Part shown: positions 51,391-60,542 of the stretch, piece by piece
How the letters are laid out: each line of letters starts with the position of its first letter
How positions within the stretch are numbered: position 1 is the stretch's first letter
Translations under genes and position numbers: made by a program
Notes under the pieces: model-generated
What the model saw: the letters and a program-made list of their open reading frames with translations, nothing else
The model's database searches: none
Told to the model about the DNA's origin: nothing
Source: Neobacillus niacini
GTDB lineage: Bacteria; Bacillota; Bacilli; Bacillales; Cytobacillaceae
Direction: 5' to 3'
NCBI RefSeq assembly: GCF_000759675.1
Contig: NZ_BAWM01000158.1
Location: 1 to 64,000, forward strand
Length of the DNA stretch: 64,000 bases

Positions 51391-52230
51391 TTATTTTAAA
51401 TCCTTCATTGGAACCATGTCCATATCATTATAAGTAATGTTTTCACCGCACATTGCCCAAATGAATGTATAGTCACTTGAACCAACTCCAGTATGGATTG
51501 ACCAGCTTGGAGAGATTGCAGCCTGCTCATTAGCGATTACTAAATGTTTTGTTTCATCCGGTTTGCCCATGAAATGGAAAACTCGAGTATCTTCTTTCAT
51601 ATCAAAATAAAGGTATGTTTCCATACGGCGTTCATGAGTATGACATGGCATTGTGTTCCAAGCACTTCCTGGTGTTAGGATGGTATATCCCATTTGAAGC
51701 TGACAGCTTTGACATACGTTCGGATGAATATATTGATAAATGGAACGATGATTTAAAGTTGATGAATCCCCTGTCACCATAGGTTCAATATTATCAATAC
51801 TAATTCTTACATTTGGGTATTTATGATGAGCCGGTACAGAAACGGTATAGAATTTTGCTGGATTAGCCGGATCTTCTGATTTAAACTGAATATCCTTTGT
51901 TTCTTTTCCAATGTAATAACCGTCTTGCTTTTTCATTGGTTCTTCAGAGCCCTCGATAACAATTGATCCAGGTCCGCCAATATTAATAATACCTAGTTCA
52001 CGACGTTCTAAGAAATATGTAACTCCTAATTCAGTAGAAAGTTCAATTGTTAATGGCTTATCTGTAGGTGTAACACCACCAAAGATCATCCTGTCGTTAT
52101 GTGTATACGTTAATCTAACTTCTCCTGGTACAAAAATACTTTCTACTAAAAATTCCTTGCGCAGTTGTTCTGTTGAATAATGACGAATATCTTCTGGACT
52201 ATGTGTATAACGAGTTTCCATTTTATTCAC
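51391..52230 (-). CDS. kduI: 4-deoxy-L-threo-5-hexosulose-uronate ketol-isomerase KduI
   Basis: KduI isomerises the unsaturated-uronate product to 2,5-diketo-3-deoxygluconate. The 279-residue cupin has the zinc-site segment P-C-H-T-H-E-R-R-M-E-T-Y (near 196) and the C-terminal S-W-S-I-H-T-G-V-G (near 243), which supply the three His and the Glu ligand. It lies five bases after kdgK. Together with kduD it indicates breakdown of unsaturated uronates from pectin-type polymers. Confidence 0.94.
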   Translation of the reverse strand: MNKMETRYTHSPEDIRHYSTEQLRKEFLVESIFVPGEVRLTYTHNDRMIFGGVTPTDKPLTIELSTELGVTYFLERRELGIINIGGPGSIVIEGSEEPMKKQDGYYIGKETKDIQFKSEDPANPAKFYTVSVPAHHKYPNVRISIDNIEPMVTGDSSTLNHRSIYQYIHPNVCQSCQLQMGYTILTPGSAWNTMPCHTHERRMETYLYFDMKEDTRVFHFMGKPDETKHLVIANEQAAISPSWSIHTGVGSSDYTFIWAMCGENITYNDMDMVPMKDLK

Positions 52231-52235
52231 TCCTA

Positions 52236-53240
52236 TTATCGATTAATTTTTGCACTGCCATTTTCCATTAAATTTTCTACTTCTTTTACCGTAAATGGAT
52301 TACAATCACCATAAATGGTATGTTTCAAGCTAGAGTATGCGTTTGCAAATGATACAGTATAGTTGAGGTCTGCACCAGTAAGTAAACCATGCAGAATCCC
52401 TGCTGAGAACGAATCTCCACCGCCTACCCGGTCGATGATCGGTTCTAGCTTATGAACCTTGGATAAATAGGTTTTTCCGTCTTTCCAAAGCGTACCTTGT
52501 AACGTATTAGAGGTTGCTGAATGAACCTCACGATTAGTAGAATAAAAGACTTGAATATTACTAAATTTCTCATGCATCTTTTGATAGTAATAGTCTGTAT
52601 CGTTTTGACCTGACAGATTTTCTGGAATACCTAACAAATAAATAGCATCCATTTTTCCTGCAGAACAATAATCTACATATGGCAATATGTTTGAAATAAC
52701 CTTCGAGGCTTGCTCATGATTCCAAAGCTTAGAACGGAAATTAATATCGAAGCTGACCTTTATATCCCGCTTTTTTGCTTCTTTCACCATGTTCATCGTA
52801 ATTTCTGCTAACTTTTCTGAAAGTGATGGCGTAATTCCCGAAACATGTAGAATGTTTACGTTTTCAAAAAGCTGTTCGAAATCCCATTCCATTTTCTGTA
52901 CCGAAGCAAAGCTTGAATTAGCTCTGTCGTAAATAACAGCTGAAGAACGTTCACCTACACCACTATCAAGATAATAGGTTCCAAGACGATTGCCTCCAAA
53001 AAGCAATTCTTTTGTCTTAACACCATATTTTTGAAGATGCCTTTTTACGGCAAATCCTAAAGCATTGTCAGGAACTTTACTGGCAAAAGCAACATCATGA
53101 TCAAAATTTGCTAAATTTACGGCAACATTTGCTTCTGCTCCACCATAATGAGCCTGAAAGCTTACTGCATTGCCAAAATGTGTGCCGGTAGACGTTGATA
53201 GCCTTAACATGATTTCCCCAAAAGTAACGATGCTGCTCAT
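52236..53240 (-). CDS. kdgK: 2-keto-3-deoxygluconate kinase
   Basis: This 334-residue PfkB-type kinase makes 2-keto-3-deoxy-6-phosphogluconate for KdgA. Features are G-E-I-M-L-R-L near the start, the substrate strip G-G-A-E-A-N-V-A-V-N near 33 and the C-terminal catalytic block D-R-V-G-G-G-D-S-F-S-A-G (near 270, base Asp in G-G-D). It overlaps kdgA by four bases. Confidence 0.93.
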   Translation of the reverse strand: MSSIVTFGEIMLRLSTSTGTHFGNAVSFQAHYGGAEANVAVNLANFDHDVAFASKVPDNALGFAVKRHLQKYGVKTKELLFGGNRLGTYYLDSGVGERSSAVIYDRANSSFASVQKMEWDFEQLFENVNILHVSGITPSLSEKLAEITMNMVKEAKKRDIKVSFDINFRSKLWNHEQASKVISNILPYVDYCSAGKMDAIYLLGIPENLSGQNDTDYYYQKMHEKFSNIQVFYSTNREVHSATSNTLQGTLWKDGKTYLSKVHKLEPIIDRVGGGDSFSAGILHGLLTGADLNYTVSFANAYSSLKHTIYGDCNPFTVKEVENLMENGSAKINR

Positions 53241-53893
53241 TCATTCACCATCTTTATCTCATGGTATTTATCGATATATTGTTTTGCCAGTATGGTAATT
53301 TGATCAAAATCTCCAGTCTTAGCAGGGGCTAATAAATTTCCTCCTACACCAACAGCTACACAGCCTTTAGATAGCCACTGCTCCATGTTTTCTAGGTTAA
53401 CTCCACCTGTTGGCATAATATTAACTTGTGGTAGTGGGGCTTTTACTGCATCCACAAAACCAGGTTCATATGTACTCGCAGGGAATAGTTTAATAATATC
53501 TACACCTGATCGAAGTGCTGTTTTCATTTCTGTAATCGTCATACAGCCAGGCAAATACGGTATATGATACAGGTTACAGATCTCCGCTATTTCTGAATCA
53601 AACATTGGACTTACGACAAATTCTGCTCCAGCCATGATCGCAATCCTTGCCGTCATCGCGTCAAGAACAGTTCCTGCACCAGTGACAATAGTAGAGTTAT
53701 CTTTATATTTTGATACTGTTTCACGAATCACTTCATCTGCTTGTGGAGTAGTGAAGGTTACTTCTAACCCGGTAATTCCACCATTTACTAGTGCATCAAT
53801 CGTTTTTAGTGATTCTTCTTTTGTGTCTGATCTTAAAACTGCAATCACACCACTTTTTTCAAGCTTTAAGAGAATATTAGCCTTTTTTATGAT
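53237..53893 (-). CDS. kdgA: KDPG aldolase with non-standard start
   Basis: This aldolase cleaves 2-keto-3-deoxy-6-phosphogluconate to pyruvate and glyceraldehyde-3-phosphate. Class I features are V-I-A-V-L-R, the conserved G-L-E-V-T-F-T, F-V-V-S-P-M-F, the Schiff-base Lys in D-I-I-K-L-F-P-A and M-P-T-G-G-V. The frame from GTG 53848 lacks the family's first ~15 residues. Upstream, in frame, lie I-I-K-K-A-N-I-L-L-K-L-E-K-S-G, directly after GGGAGG, with ATC five bases and ATA eight bases from it and no ATG, GTG or TTG. Initiation at ATC (53893) or ATA (53890) is proposed; a sequence error is the alternative. Confidence 0.8.
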   Translation of the reverse strand: MIKKANILLKLEKSGVIAVLRSDTKEESLKTIDALVNGGITGLEVTFTTPQADEVIRETVSKYKDNSTIVTGAGTVLDAMTARIAIMAGAEFVVSPMFDSEIAEICNLYHIPYLPGCMTITEMKTALRSGVDIIKLFPASTYEPGFVDAVKAPLPQVNIMPTGGVNLENMEQWLSKGCVAVGVGGNLLAPAKTGDFDQITILAKQYIDKYHEIKMVNE

Positions 53894-53908
53894 GTTTACC
53901 TCCCTTGA

Positions 53909-53943
53909 TTTCCAAATAGGAAATTAAATTGTTTATTTGGAAA
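53909..53943. promoter_or_regulatory. Operator of the kdg operon
   Basis: TTTCCAAATA (53909-53918) and TATTTGGAAA (53934-53943) form a perfect 10-bp inverted repeat in the 5' leader, between the promoter and the ribosome binding site. It is a candidate KdgR (IclR) binding site acting as a roadblock. Confidence 0.7.
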
Positions 53944-53954
53944 TGTACATTTTT

Positions 53955-53983
53955 ATTATATGTGACGTGTTTGGGTTTTTCAA
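53955..53983 (-). promoter_or_regulatory. Sigma-A promoter of the kdg operon
   Basis: Minus strand: TTGAAA (53978-53983), 17-base spacer, TATAAT (53955-53960). It is close to consensus and lies directly before the operator. Confidence 0.85.
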
Positions 53984-54019
53984 CTTTATTTTAGAAAATA
54001 ATCTGAAAAGTTTATGAAT

Positions 54020-54062
54020 AAAAAAAGAGTAACCTGTTTGGGTAACAGATTACTCTTTTTCT
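54020..54062. terminator. Terminator of the NapH-like gene
   Basis: AAAAAGAGTAA pairs with TTACTCTTTTT, plus an inner CTGTT/AACAG. A-runs and T-runs flank both sides. Confidence 0.9.
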
Positions 54063-55075
54063 TAATCTATATATTTTGCTTCAGGAATTAATATTTTCCA
54101 TTCCTCATAGCTGATGATCGTTTCCCAGTGTCCGGTAATCTTTGCGAATCCAACGATTAAGAAAAATACAACAAAGAATGAAACCGGAATAAACCATTTA
54201 TTTACCTTTTTATTTGCCACTGTCATATTCAAGGTATCCTTCACAGGACATGCTTCTACACAGGCCATACAAGCAGTACAGTTTAAGTGATTTACTGTTT
54301 CTACCTTGTGTACTTTTACTCTGGATGGACAAACCTTCGTACACATTTCACAGTTTGTACACGTCTCTTCATTTCTACGAACCTTGGTAATTCTAAATAT
54401 AGAACCAAGCCCGATGAAGGCGCCGTAAGGGCAGAGGAAGCGGCACCAGAAGTTTCTAAAGAATAAGGAAAGCACAAACATTACGATAAGAAAACCTAAA
54501 CCAAAACCGCTGATATCAATAAAAAATGTCAGCATTTTTACATCAGATATTTTGTTATATGGTTCGTTTAGAAAGGCAATGGCACCATATGTTGGCATAA
54601 CGATAACCATCCCCAAAAAGAAAAGCAATAATAAATATTTTATAGGGGTTAACAGCCAAACGAGCCAGGTTGGTACTTCAAAATTCCTTTTAAACAGCTT
54701 TTTTCCTATTCTTGCAATCCATTCACTCACTGTTCCTATTGGACAGATCCAGCTGCAAAACGATCTTTTGAAAAGAATAGCGCCGCCAACAAAAAAGCTT
54801 AGCAATACAAGTCCGGCAGGATGAATAAGATCAAAATCTCCAGTAGCGAACCATACCTTTAATGCCATTAGGGCACTGATTGGCAGGAATCCTTCAACCG
54901 CAGACGGTCTCTCAACAAAAGGTGTTTCTCCAAGTGTTTCAAAATGCATATAAAAATGATAAAAGCGAACTCCGACATATAGTAAAAACAACAGGAATAC
55001 CGCTTGAACAACGTATCTTGTTATTTGAACCGGCTTTCTTTTCAACTGTTTCTTATACCAGTTCTTTGACTTCAT
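54062..55075 (-). CDS. NapH/CcoG-like membrane ferredoxin
   Basis: This membrane protein of 337 residues has about five helices. Two C-x3-C-P motifs (C-S-W-I-C-P near 110, C-R-F-L-C-P near 215) mark the NapH/YccM type, and two [4Fe-4S] ferredoxin motifs follow (C-x2-C-x2-C-x3-C-P near 245 and 272). Such proteins move electrons from quinol or reductants to respiratory enzymes or cofactor maturation. GGAGG lies seven bases before the second start codon, which is used here. A TGTGA-N6-TCA-type site upstream suggests anaerobic control. No partner enzyme is adjacent. Confidence 0.85.
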   Translation of the reverse strand: MKSKNWYKKQLKRKPVQITRYVVQAVFLLFLLYVGVRFYHFYMHFETLGETPFVERPSAVEGFLPISALMALKVWFATGDFDLIHPAGLVLLSFFVGGAILFKRSFCSWICPIGTVSEWIARIGKKLFKRNFEVPTWLVWLLTPIKYLLLLFFLGMVIVMPTYGAIAFLNEPYNKISDVKMLTFFIDISGFGLGFLIVMFVLSLFFRNFWCRFLCPYGAFIGLGSIFRITKVRRNEETCTNCEMCTKVCPSRVKVHKVETVNHLNCTACMACVEACPVKDTLNMTVANKKVNKWFIPVSFFVVFFLIVGFAKITGHWETIISYEEWKILIPEAKYID

Positions 55076-55130
55076 CACGATGCCTCCAATCTCTTCACCC
55101 TAAATATAAGGAACGAAGTAAAACTGGGGA

Positions 55131-55146
55131 TGTGATAAAAGTCATC
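55131..55146 (-). promoter_or_regulatory. Candidate Fnr site of the NapH-like gene
   Basis: TGTGATAAAAGTCATC resembles the Fnr consensus TGTGA-N6-TCACA. Its centre is about 33 bases from a minus-strand TATATT (55103-55108), close to the spacing at other sites in the window. The match is weaker than the boxes near 42-43 kb. Confidence 0.4.
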
Positions 55147-55269
55147 GAGAATGCCGTTTTCATAAAGATTTCACAACCCTATACTTAAAACAGACATAAT
55201 TGATGCGTTGTCCGATGGCGGATTAGGAGCAGACTAGGTCGATTACTCTTGTGATGTCTGAATGCAGTA

Positions 55270-55937
55270 TTCTTGGTGACCGGAGTCAAGTGGGAATCGA
55301 AATTGTGGTCACCTAGGAGTGCTCTTGGTGACCGCTATCCAAGGGAATTCGAATTTGTGGTCACTAAGGAAGCTCTTGGTGACCGATATCCAAGGAAAAT
55401 CGAAATTGTAGTCTCCTAGGAGTGCTCTTGGTGACCGCTATCCAAGGGAATTCGAATTTGTGGTCACCTAGGAGTGCTCTTGGTGACCGATATCCAAGGG
55501 AATTCGAATTTGTGGTCACCTAGGAGGCTCTTGGTGAACGGAAAACAAGGAAAATCAAAATTGTGGTCACTAAGGAGTGCTCTTGGTGACCGCTATCCAA
55601 GGGAATTCGAATTTGTGGTCACCAAGGTGTGCTCTTGGTGACCGATATCCAAGGGAATTCGAATTTGTGGTCACCAAGGAGTGCTCTTGGTGACCGATAT
55701 CCATAGGAAATCGAAATTGTGGTCACCAAGGTGTGCTCTTGGTGACCGATATCCAAGGGAATTCGAAATTGTGGTCACCAAGGTGTGCTCTTGGTGACCG
55801 GAATCAAGTGGAAATCGAAATTGTGGTCACCAAAGAGTGCTCTTGGTGACCGATATCCATAGGAAATCGAATTAGTGGTCACCAAGGAGTGCTCCTGGTG
55901 ACCGATATCCAAGGGAATTCGAAATTGTGGTCACCAA
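55270..55937. repeat. Array of 13 palindromic units, about 52 bp each
   Basis: Thirteen CTTGGTGACC-type starts occur from 55270 to 55937 with a spacing of 51-53 bases. Each unit has GGTGACC, a 25-base interior (usually centred on GAATTC) and GGTCACC, so it folds on itself. GGTCACCAAG of one unit can also pair with CTTGGTGACC of the next across a seven-base gap. Units are variants of one sequence with few substitutions. A degenerate copy of the 31-kb repeat follows (55948-55998). The gap 55147-56036 contains no supported gene. Confidence 0.93.
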
Positions 55938-56036
55938 TGCAGGTACCATTCAGACAGGGCAAGACGAATTATGCTTGAGCCTGTTCGATTACAGGTATTA
56001 TTCAAATAACAAGTATTAAAGCTATCTACAATTACT

Positions 56037-57023
56037 CTAACGTTCCACTCCAAATACAATATTGTTCTGTTTCCTAGCTTCTTCCGTTATTCTTAGTACG
56101 ATTTTACTCATATTCTTTAAATTCTCATACTGGTTATCATCATTCGTTTCAATAATTTTAGCGATATTTATGCATTCGTAGACCATGTCTTTATCTTCTT
56201 GGGTCACACTTAAGATTTCGCTCTCTTTCGTGTGACTGTCGATGAATTTGATTTCAGATATCGGAGCCGCATCACCAAGGACAAAGGTTCCCCTTTCTCC
56301 ATGAATTTCACATGGCATAACCGAATGAGATATCTTAGAACATAGAATGGTACAGATAAAGTCTTGATACTCTAACACCAGCGTACCGCTGCCATCGATA
56401 CCGCTTGATAGGATCACGGGATGATAGCTAACCTTCTTTGGTTCCCCGAATAGCCCCACAGCTAAATAAAGCGGATAAACTCCTAAATCTACTAGGGCTC
56501 CGCCTGAAAAAGTGCTAGAGAAGATATTTGGGTTCTCACCTCTTAAAAACAAATCGTATCTAGAAGAATACTGTATATATGGAAGCATGGTACTTCTTAG
56601 ATTACCTGCCATATGAAGTTTTTCCTTTAATATACGAAAGTTTGGAGTATGAATATTGCGAATGGCTTCAAATAAATAAACACCATTTTCCTCAGCAGTT
56701 TGATAGGCTTTTTCCAGTTCAGCTGGATTTGAAAATATCGGCTTTTCACAAATAACATGCTTTTTATTTTTTAAAAAAGTAAGTGCCTGTTCAAAATGGA
56801 CTGAATTGGGTGAAGCAATATAGACAGCCTGAATCTCTGAGCTTTTTGCCATTTCATCTAGATCTGTGAAATAGTGTGCTGCGTTATATGTATGGGCAAG
56901 CTCTTTTGCTTTATCTTCTGTCCTTGAATAGACTGCCGTTAAATTTAGTTCTCCGCTCAGTTTTGCTGCCTCTATAAAGGATGCTGTAATCCACCCTGTT
57001 CCGACTGTACCTAAATTAATCAT
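56037..57023 (-). CDS. Gfo/Idh/MocA-family oxidoreductase
   Basis: This NAD(P)-dependent sugar-type dehydrogenase of 328 residues has the Rossmann motif G-T-V-G-T-G-W-I (near 5) and A-V-Y-S-R near 30. V-Y-I-A-S-P-N-S-V-H near 73 and H-V-I-C-E-K-P-I-F near 92, with the family's Lys, are present, as is G-G-A-L-V-D-L-G-V-Y-P near 170. The ATG at 57023, after AAGGGG, is chosen over a frame containing the Shine-Dalgarno. The substrate is unknown. Confidence 0.88.
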   Translation of the reverse strand: MINLGTVGTGWITASFIEAAKLSGELNLTAVYSRTEDKAKELAHTYNAAHYFTDLDEMAKSSEIQAVYIASPNSVHFEQALTFLKNKKHVICEKPIFSNPAELEKAYQTAEENGVYLFEAIRNIHTPNFRILKEKLHMAGNLRSTMLPYIQYSSRYDLFLRGENPNIFSSTFSGGALVDLGVYPLYLAVGLFGEPKKVSYHPVILSSGIDGSGTLVLEYQDFICTILCSKISHSVMPCEIHGERGTFVLGDAAPISEIKFIDSHTKESEILSVTQEDKDMVYECINIAKIIETNDDNQYENLKNMSKIVLRITEEARKQNNIVFGVER

Positions 57024-57218
57024 ATTAAATCCCCTTCCCATACTTCTTCAAGCATATATTGTAGCCTTTTTAGCTTACCTTTTCCAATTTTAGATTTTTG
57101 CCGTATTTTTTGATAAAATTTCATTGTAGACTTATTTTTTCAATGAATAAATGGGAACAATGGAAAAATATCAGTATTTATGTTATTTATAAATAAGTAG
57201 ATTTACGAATGCTGTTTG

Positions 57219-57258
57219 GGCGTCTTAAAGGAATAGTAACTGCATAGCGGGTGACGCC
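57219..57258 (+). promoter_or_regulatory. Leader stem upstream of glnS
   Basis: GGCGTC (57219-57224) and GACGCC (57253-57258) are inverted around a 28-base loop, 35 bases before the glnS start. No T-box or glutamine riboswitch motif was recognised. The rest of the 57024-57292 gap shows nothing further. Confidence 0.35.
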
Positions 57259-57292
57259 TAAATTTAGACATTGAAGAGAGAGGTTGAATAGA

Positions 57293-58951
57293 GTGGACAA
57301 TCTAGGTTCTAATTTTATAAAAGATATTATGATTAAGGATTTGGAATCCGGTAAACACGATAAAATTATCACTCGTTTCCCTCCAGAGCCAAATGGATAT
57401 TTACATATTGGTCATGCTAAATCCATCATTATTAATTTTGGATTAGCTGATGAGTTTAACGGAAAAACCAATTTACGATTTGATGATACCAATCCGTTAA
57501 AGGAAGATATCGAATATGTAAATTCCATAAAAGAAGATGTAAAATGGCTGGGATTTGAATGGGATGACTTGTTCTTTGCTTCTGATTATTTTGAAGAAAT
57601 GTACAAACGCGCTGTTCTATTAATAAAAAAAGGACTTGCCTATGTGGATGACCTATCCGCTGACGAAATTCGTGAATACCGTGGCACATTGACCTCCCCT
57701 GGTAAAGAGAGCCCTTTTCGGGATCGTTCGGTCGAGGAAAATCTTGATTTATTTGAACGGATGCGGAACGGAGAATTTGATAATGGACAAAAAGTTCTTC
57801 GTGCTAAGATTGACATGAAGTCTCCTAATATCAATTTACGCGACCCTGTCATTTATCGAATTGCTCGTGCAACACACCATAACACTGGCGATAAGTGGTG
57901 TATCTATCCGATGTATGCTTTCGCTCATCCTATAGAGGATGCGATTGAAGATGTTACCCATTCGATTTGTACAGTTGAGTTTGAAGACCAACGTCCACTT
58001 TATAACTGGGTTGTGGAAAAATGCGAAATGGACAGTACGCCGCAGCAAATTGAATTTGGCCGCTTAAACGTGACTAATACCGTAATGAGCAAGCGTAAGC
58101 TGAAACAACTCGTAGACGAAGGGTTTGTTGATGGCTGGGATGACCCACGGATGCCGACTATTTCTGGAATGAGACGCAAAGGATTTACCCCTGAATCGAT
58201 TCGTAATTTTGTCCGTGAGACGGGTGTATCGAAAGGTTCTGGAGCTGTTGATTCACAAATGCTCGAACACTATGTTAGAGAAGACTTAAAGTTAAAGGCT
58301 CCTCGGACAATGGGGATTCTAAATCCATTAAAAGTAGTCATCACGAATTATCCGGAAGGACAAATCGAGTTACTTGATGCAGAGATTAATCCCGAGGTTC
58401 CAGAAATGGGCATCCGGAAAATTCCATTTTCAAGAGAGATTTACATTGAAAAAGACGATTTCATGGAAAATCCGCCAAGTAAATATTTCCGCCTCTTCCC
58501 TGGTAATGAAGTTCGACTTAAACATGCCTATTTTATTAAGTGTGAAGAAGTTATCAAGGATATAAACGGAGAAGTCATTGAACTGCGTTGCACCTATGAC
58601 CCACTAACCAAAAGTGGTACTGGCTTTACTGGTCGAAAGGTAAAGGGAACCATTCATTGGGTGGAAGCAACCAATTCAGTTCCATCTGAATTTCGTTTAT
58701 ACGAACCTTTGATCCTCGATAAAACAGAAGAGGAAAATGACGAGGTGGAAAAAACCTTTCTCGATAACGTAAATCCGGAATCACTAGTGATACTGCAGGG
58801 ATTTGTAGAGCCGAACATGCGTGAAAGCAGACCACATGACAAATTCCAGTTCTTTAGACATGGATATTTCAATGTAGACCCTAAGCATACTACTGTTGAT
58901 AAACTCGTCTTTAACCGAATTGTATCCTTAAAAAGTTCATTTAAAATATAG
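57293..58951 (+). CDS. glnS: Glutaminyl-tRNA synthetase
   Basis: GlnRS charges tRNA-Gln with glutamine. The 552-residue class I enzyme has [15 protein letters not shown] (HIGH box, near 32), the R-F-D-D-T-N-P motif (near 65) and V-M-S-K-R-K-L (KMSKS, near 265). The anticodon-binding beta-barrels (about 340-552) include [10 protein letters not shown]. There is no C-terminal YqeY extension. The GTG at 57293, nine bases after GAGAGG, is preferred to a TTG that abuts it. B. subtilis lacks GlnRS and uses GatCAB amidation, so this gene is notable and likely acquired. Confidence 0.95.
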   Translation: MDNLGSNFIKDIMIKDLESGKHDKIITRFPPEPNGYLHIGHAKSIIINFGLADEFNGKTNLRFDDTNPLKEDIEYVNSIKEDVKWLGFEWDDLFFASDYFEEMYKRAVLLIKKGLAYVDDLSADEIREYRGTLTSPGKESPFRDRSVEENLDLFERMRNGEFDNGQKVLRAKIDMKSPNINLRDPVIYRIARATHHNTGDKWCIYPMYAFAHPIEDAIEDVTHSICTVEFEDQRPLYNWVVEKCEMDSTPQQIEFGRLNVTNTVMSKRKLKQLVDEGFVDGWDDPRMPTISGMRRKGFTPESIRNFVRETGVSKGSGAVDSQMLEHYVREDLKLKAPRTMGILNPLKVVITNYPEGQIELLDAEINPEVPEMGIRKIPFSREIYIEKDDFMENPPSKYFRLFPGNEVRLKHAYFIKCEEVIKDINGEVIELRCTYDPLTKSGTGFTGRKVKGTIHWVEATNSVPSEFRLYEPLILDKTEEENDEVEKTFLDNVNPESLVILQGFVEPNMRESRPHDKFQFFRHGYFNVDPKHTTVDKLVFNRIVSLKSSFKI

Positions 58952-58952
58952 A

Positions 58953-58990
58953 AAAAATAGAACCAGGCACGAAGGCTTGGTTCTATTTTT
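58953..58990. terminator. Bidirectional terminator after glnS
   Basis: AAAAATAGAACCA pairs with TGGTTCTATTTTT. It also serves the convergent kinase gene. Confidence 0.92.
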
Positions 58991-60062
58991 ATGGTTTTAG
59001 TTCCATTGCAGGATTAGTTGGGACTTCTAGAATTACCCTTGTCCCCCTACCTGGTGAAGAGTTAATAATAAGTTCTCCGCCTACAGCCCGTGCTCTTTCA
59101 TCCATACTGAAAAGACCAACACCACGAGACCCAGTCCCTGCCTCAAAGCCTCTCCCTTTATCTTCAATCATCACCCTCACACTATGATCAAACTCTCTAA
59201 CGGTGACGGCCGCCTCGGAAACGTCTGCGTACTTTCGAATATTAGTTAATGCTTCCTGAATGATTCGGTAAATGGTTAATTCAATACTAATATCGAGACG
59301 ACGATTTAACATACATTCAAAATAAACGTCAATATGATAGTTCTCTGAAAACCGAGCGAGGAAGGAGCGGATCGCAGGAACGAGTCCTAGGTCATCCAAT
59401 ACAGATGGACGTAATTCCCAAGAGATATCGCGAATCTCTTCAATCAATTGGGTTGCTTCCGTTTGCATTTGATAAAGCAAGGGATGATCCATTTCTGAAA
59501 GTAACCGATTGATGGTAATAAGATGACTGTATAAATTTTGACCAATGCCATCATGTAAATTCCGTGATAAGCGCTTTCGCTCTTCTTCTTGAACATCAAT
59601 TATGGTCGTCATCATTTTTTGTAGTTCTTGTTCGACTCGTTTTCGTTCCGTTATTTCGTAACGTATAGCTAAATATTGATAAGGTTTCCCTTTATCATTT
59701 ATAAATGGAACCATCGTAGTATCCACCCAATAGTAGGTCCCATCTTTGGCACGGTTACGGATTTCACCCTTCCAGACTTTCCCTGAACCAATCGTTCTCC
59801 ACATTTCCTTAAAGAACCCTTCAGAATGGTGTCCCGAATTCAAAATTCGATGATCCTGGCCTACCAATTCTTCTTTAGGATATTTTGAAATTCGACTAAA
59901 TTGCTCATTTACATATGTAATGATTCCTCTTGCATCCGTGATAGCTACAATGGAGGATTCATCAAGAGCAAACTTAAAATCCATCAATTCTTGAATCGAC
60001 TTTTTCAATTCCAATTCAAGGCTGGTGAGCTCATTTAAAGGCAGCTGTCTATCCAAGTCCAT
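58989..60062 (-). CDS. PAS-domain histidine kinase, NreB-like
   Basis: This 357-residue cytoplasmic kinase has one PAS domain (about 28-140: F-A-L-D-E-S-S-I-V-A-I-T-D-A-R-G, N-R-A-K-D-G-T-Y-Y-W-V-D). A HisKA_3 phosphoacceptor follows (R-L-S-R-N-L-H-D-G-I-G-Q, His near 170) and then a HATPase (E-A-L-T-N-I-R-K-Y near 268, D-K-G-R-G-F near 308). The PAS lacks the four Cys that hold NreB's oxygen-sensing cluster in staphylococci, so its signal is unknown. GGAGGGG precedes the ATG, which lies three bases after the GAF gene. Confidence 0.88.
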   Translation of the reverse strand: MDLDRQLPLNELTSLELELKKSIQELMDFKFALDESSIVAITDARGIITYVNEQFSRISKYPKEELVGQDHRILNSGHHSEGFFKEMWRTIGSGKVWKGEIRNRAKDGTYYWVDTTMVPFINDKGKPYQYLAIRYEITERKRVEQELQKMMTTIIDVQEEERKRLSRNLHDGIGQNLYSHLITINRLLSEMDHPLLYQMQTEATQLIEEIRDISWELRPSVLDDLGLVPAIRSFLARFSENYHIDVYFECMLNRRLDISIELTIYRIIQEALTNIRKYADVSEAAVTVREFDHSVRVMIEDKGRGFEAGTGSRGVGLFSMDERARAVGGELIINSSPGRGTRVILEVPTNPAMELKP

Positions 60063-60065
60063 GAC

Positions 60066-60527
60066 TTACGCCCCTCCACCTAAGATATGTCCTTTTAAAA
60101 TCTGCTCAAGTGTTTCAGCAGACTCCTTCACCATTTCCTGCTCATTGTCTATGAAAGTGTATGTACGTCTTTTCCCAACTAATAAAACCCCTTTAGGGGA
60201 GCCATTAAAGAATAAGGGGACCGCATAACAAGAGACAAGTTTTTCAGCAAGCATAATCGGATGATCTGTTACTTTTCCATAAATATCATTCGGAAAGTCA
60301 CTTATCATCATTGGACTGCCGCTTGAAATGATTTTTCCAGCGATTCCTTTTCCAAAACGGACGGTTATTCTTTTATATTTATCATTTTCGTTTCCTGAAG
60401 CAAAGTGCCATCGAACATCCGGACCTACTTCATTTTGGAGGGCAAGGGCAACAAAGTCACACCCCACATCCTTCAGCAACTGATCACAAACCTCCATAAC
60501 CGCTGGCATATCTCTTAATTCTGTCAT
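60066..60527 (-). CDS. nreA: GAF-domain sensor, NreA-like
   Basis: This 153-residue protein is a single GAF domain (about 15-145: W-H-F-A-S-G-N near 40, F-G-K-G-I-A-G-K near 58, S-C-Y-A-V-P-L-F near 98, G-V-L-L-V-G near 112). In staphylococci NreA binds nitrate and restrains the NreB kinase. The neighbouring response regulator and kinases support that role here. GGAGAATACCAGCG precedes the ATG. Confidence 0.82.
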   Translation of the reverse strand: MTELRDMPAVMEVCDQLLKDVGCDFVALALQNEVGPDVRWHFASGNENDKYKRITVRFGKGIAGKIISSGSPMMISDFPNDIYGKVTDHPIMLAEKLVSCYAVPLFFNGSPKGVLLVGKRRTYTFIDNEQEMVKESAETLEQILKGHILGGGA

Positions 60528-60542
60528 TCGCTGGTATTCTCC

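Noticed and set aside
55270-55937. CRISPR array
   Set aside because: The array can be read as 27-bp palindromic repeats with 25-bp spacers, but the spacers are near-identical and no cas gene is present.
57181-57292. T-box or glutamine riboswitch ahead of glnS
   Set aside because: The AGGGTGGTACCGCG-type motif and the glnA RNA core are absent; only a six-bp stem is seen.
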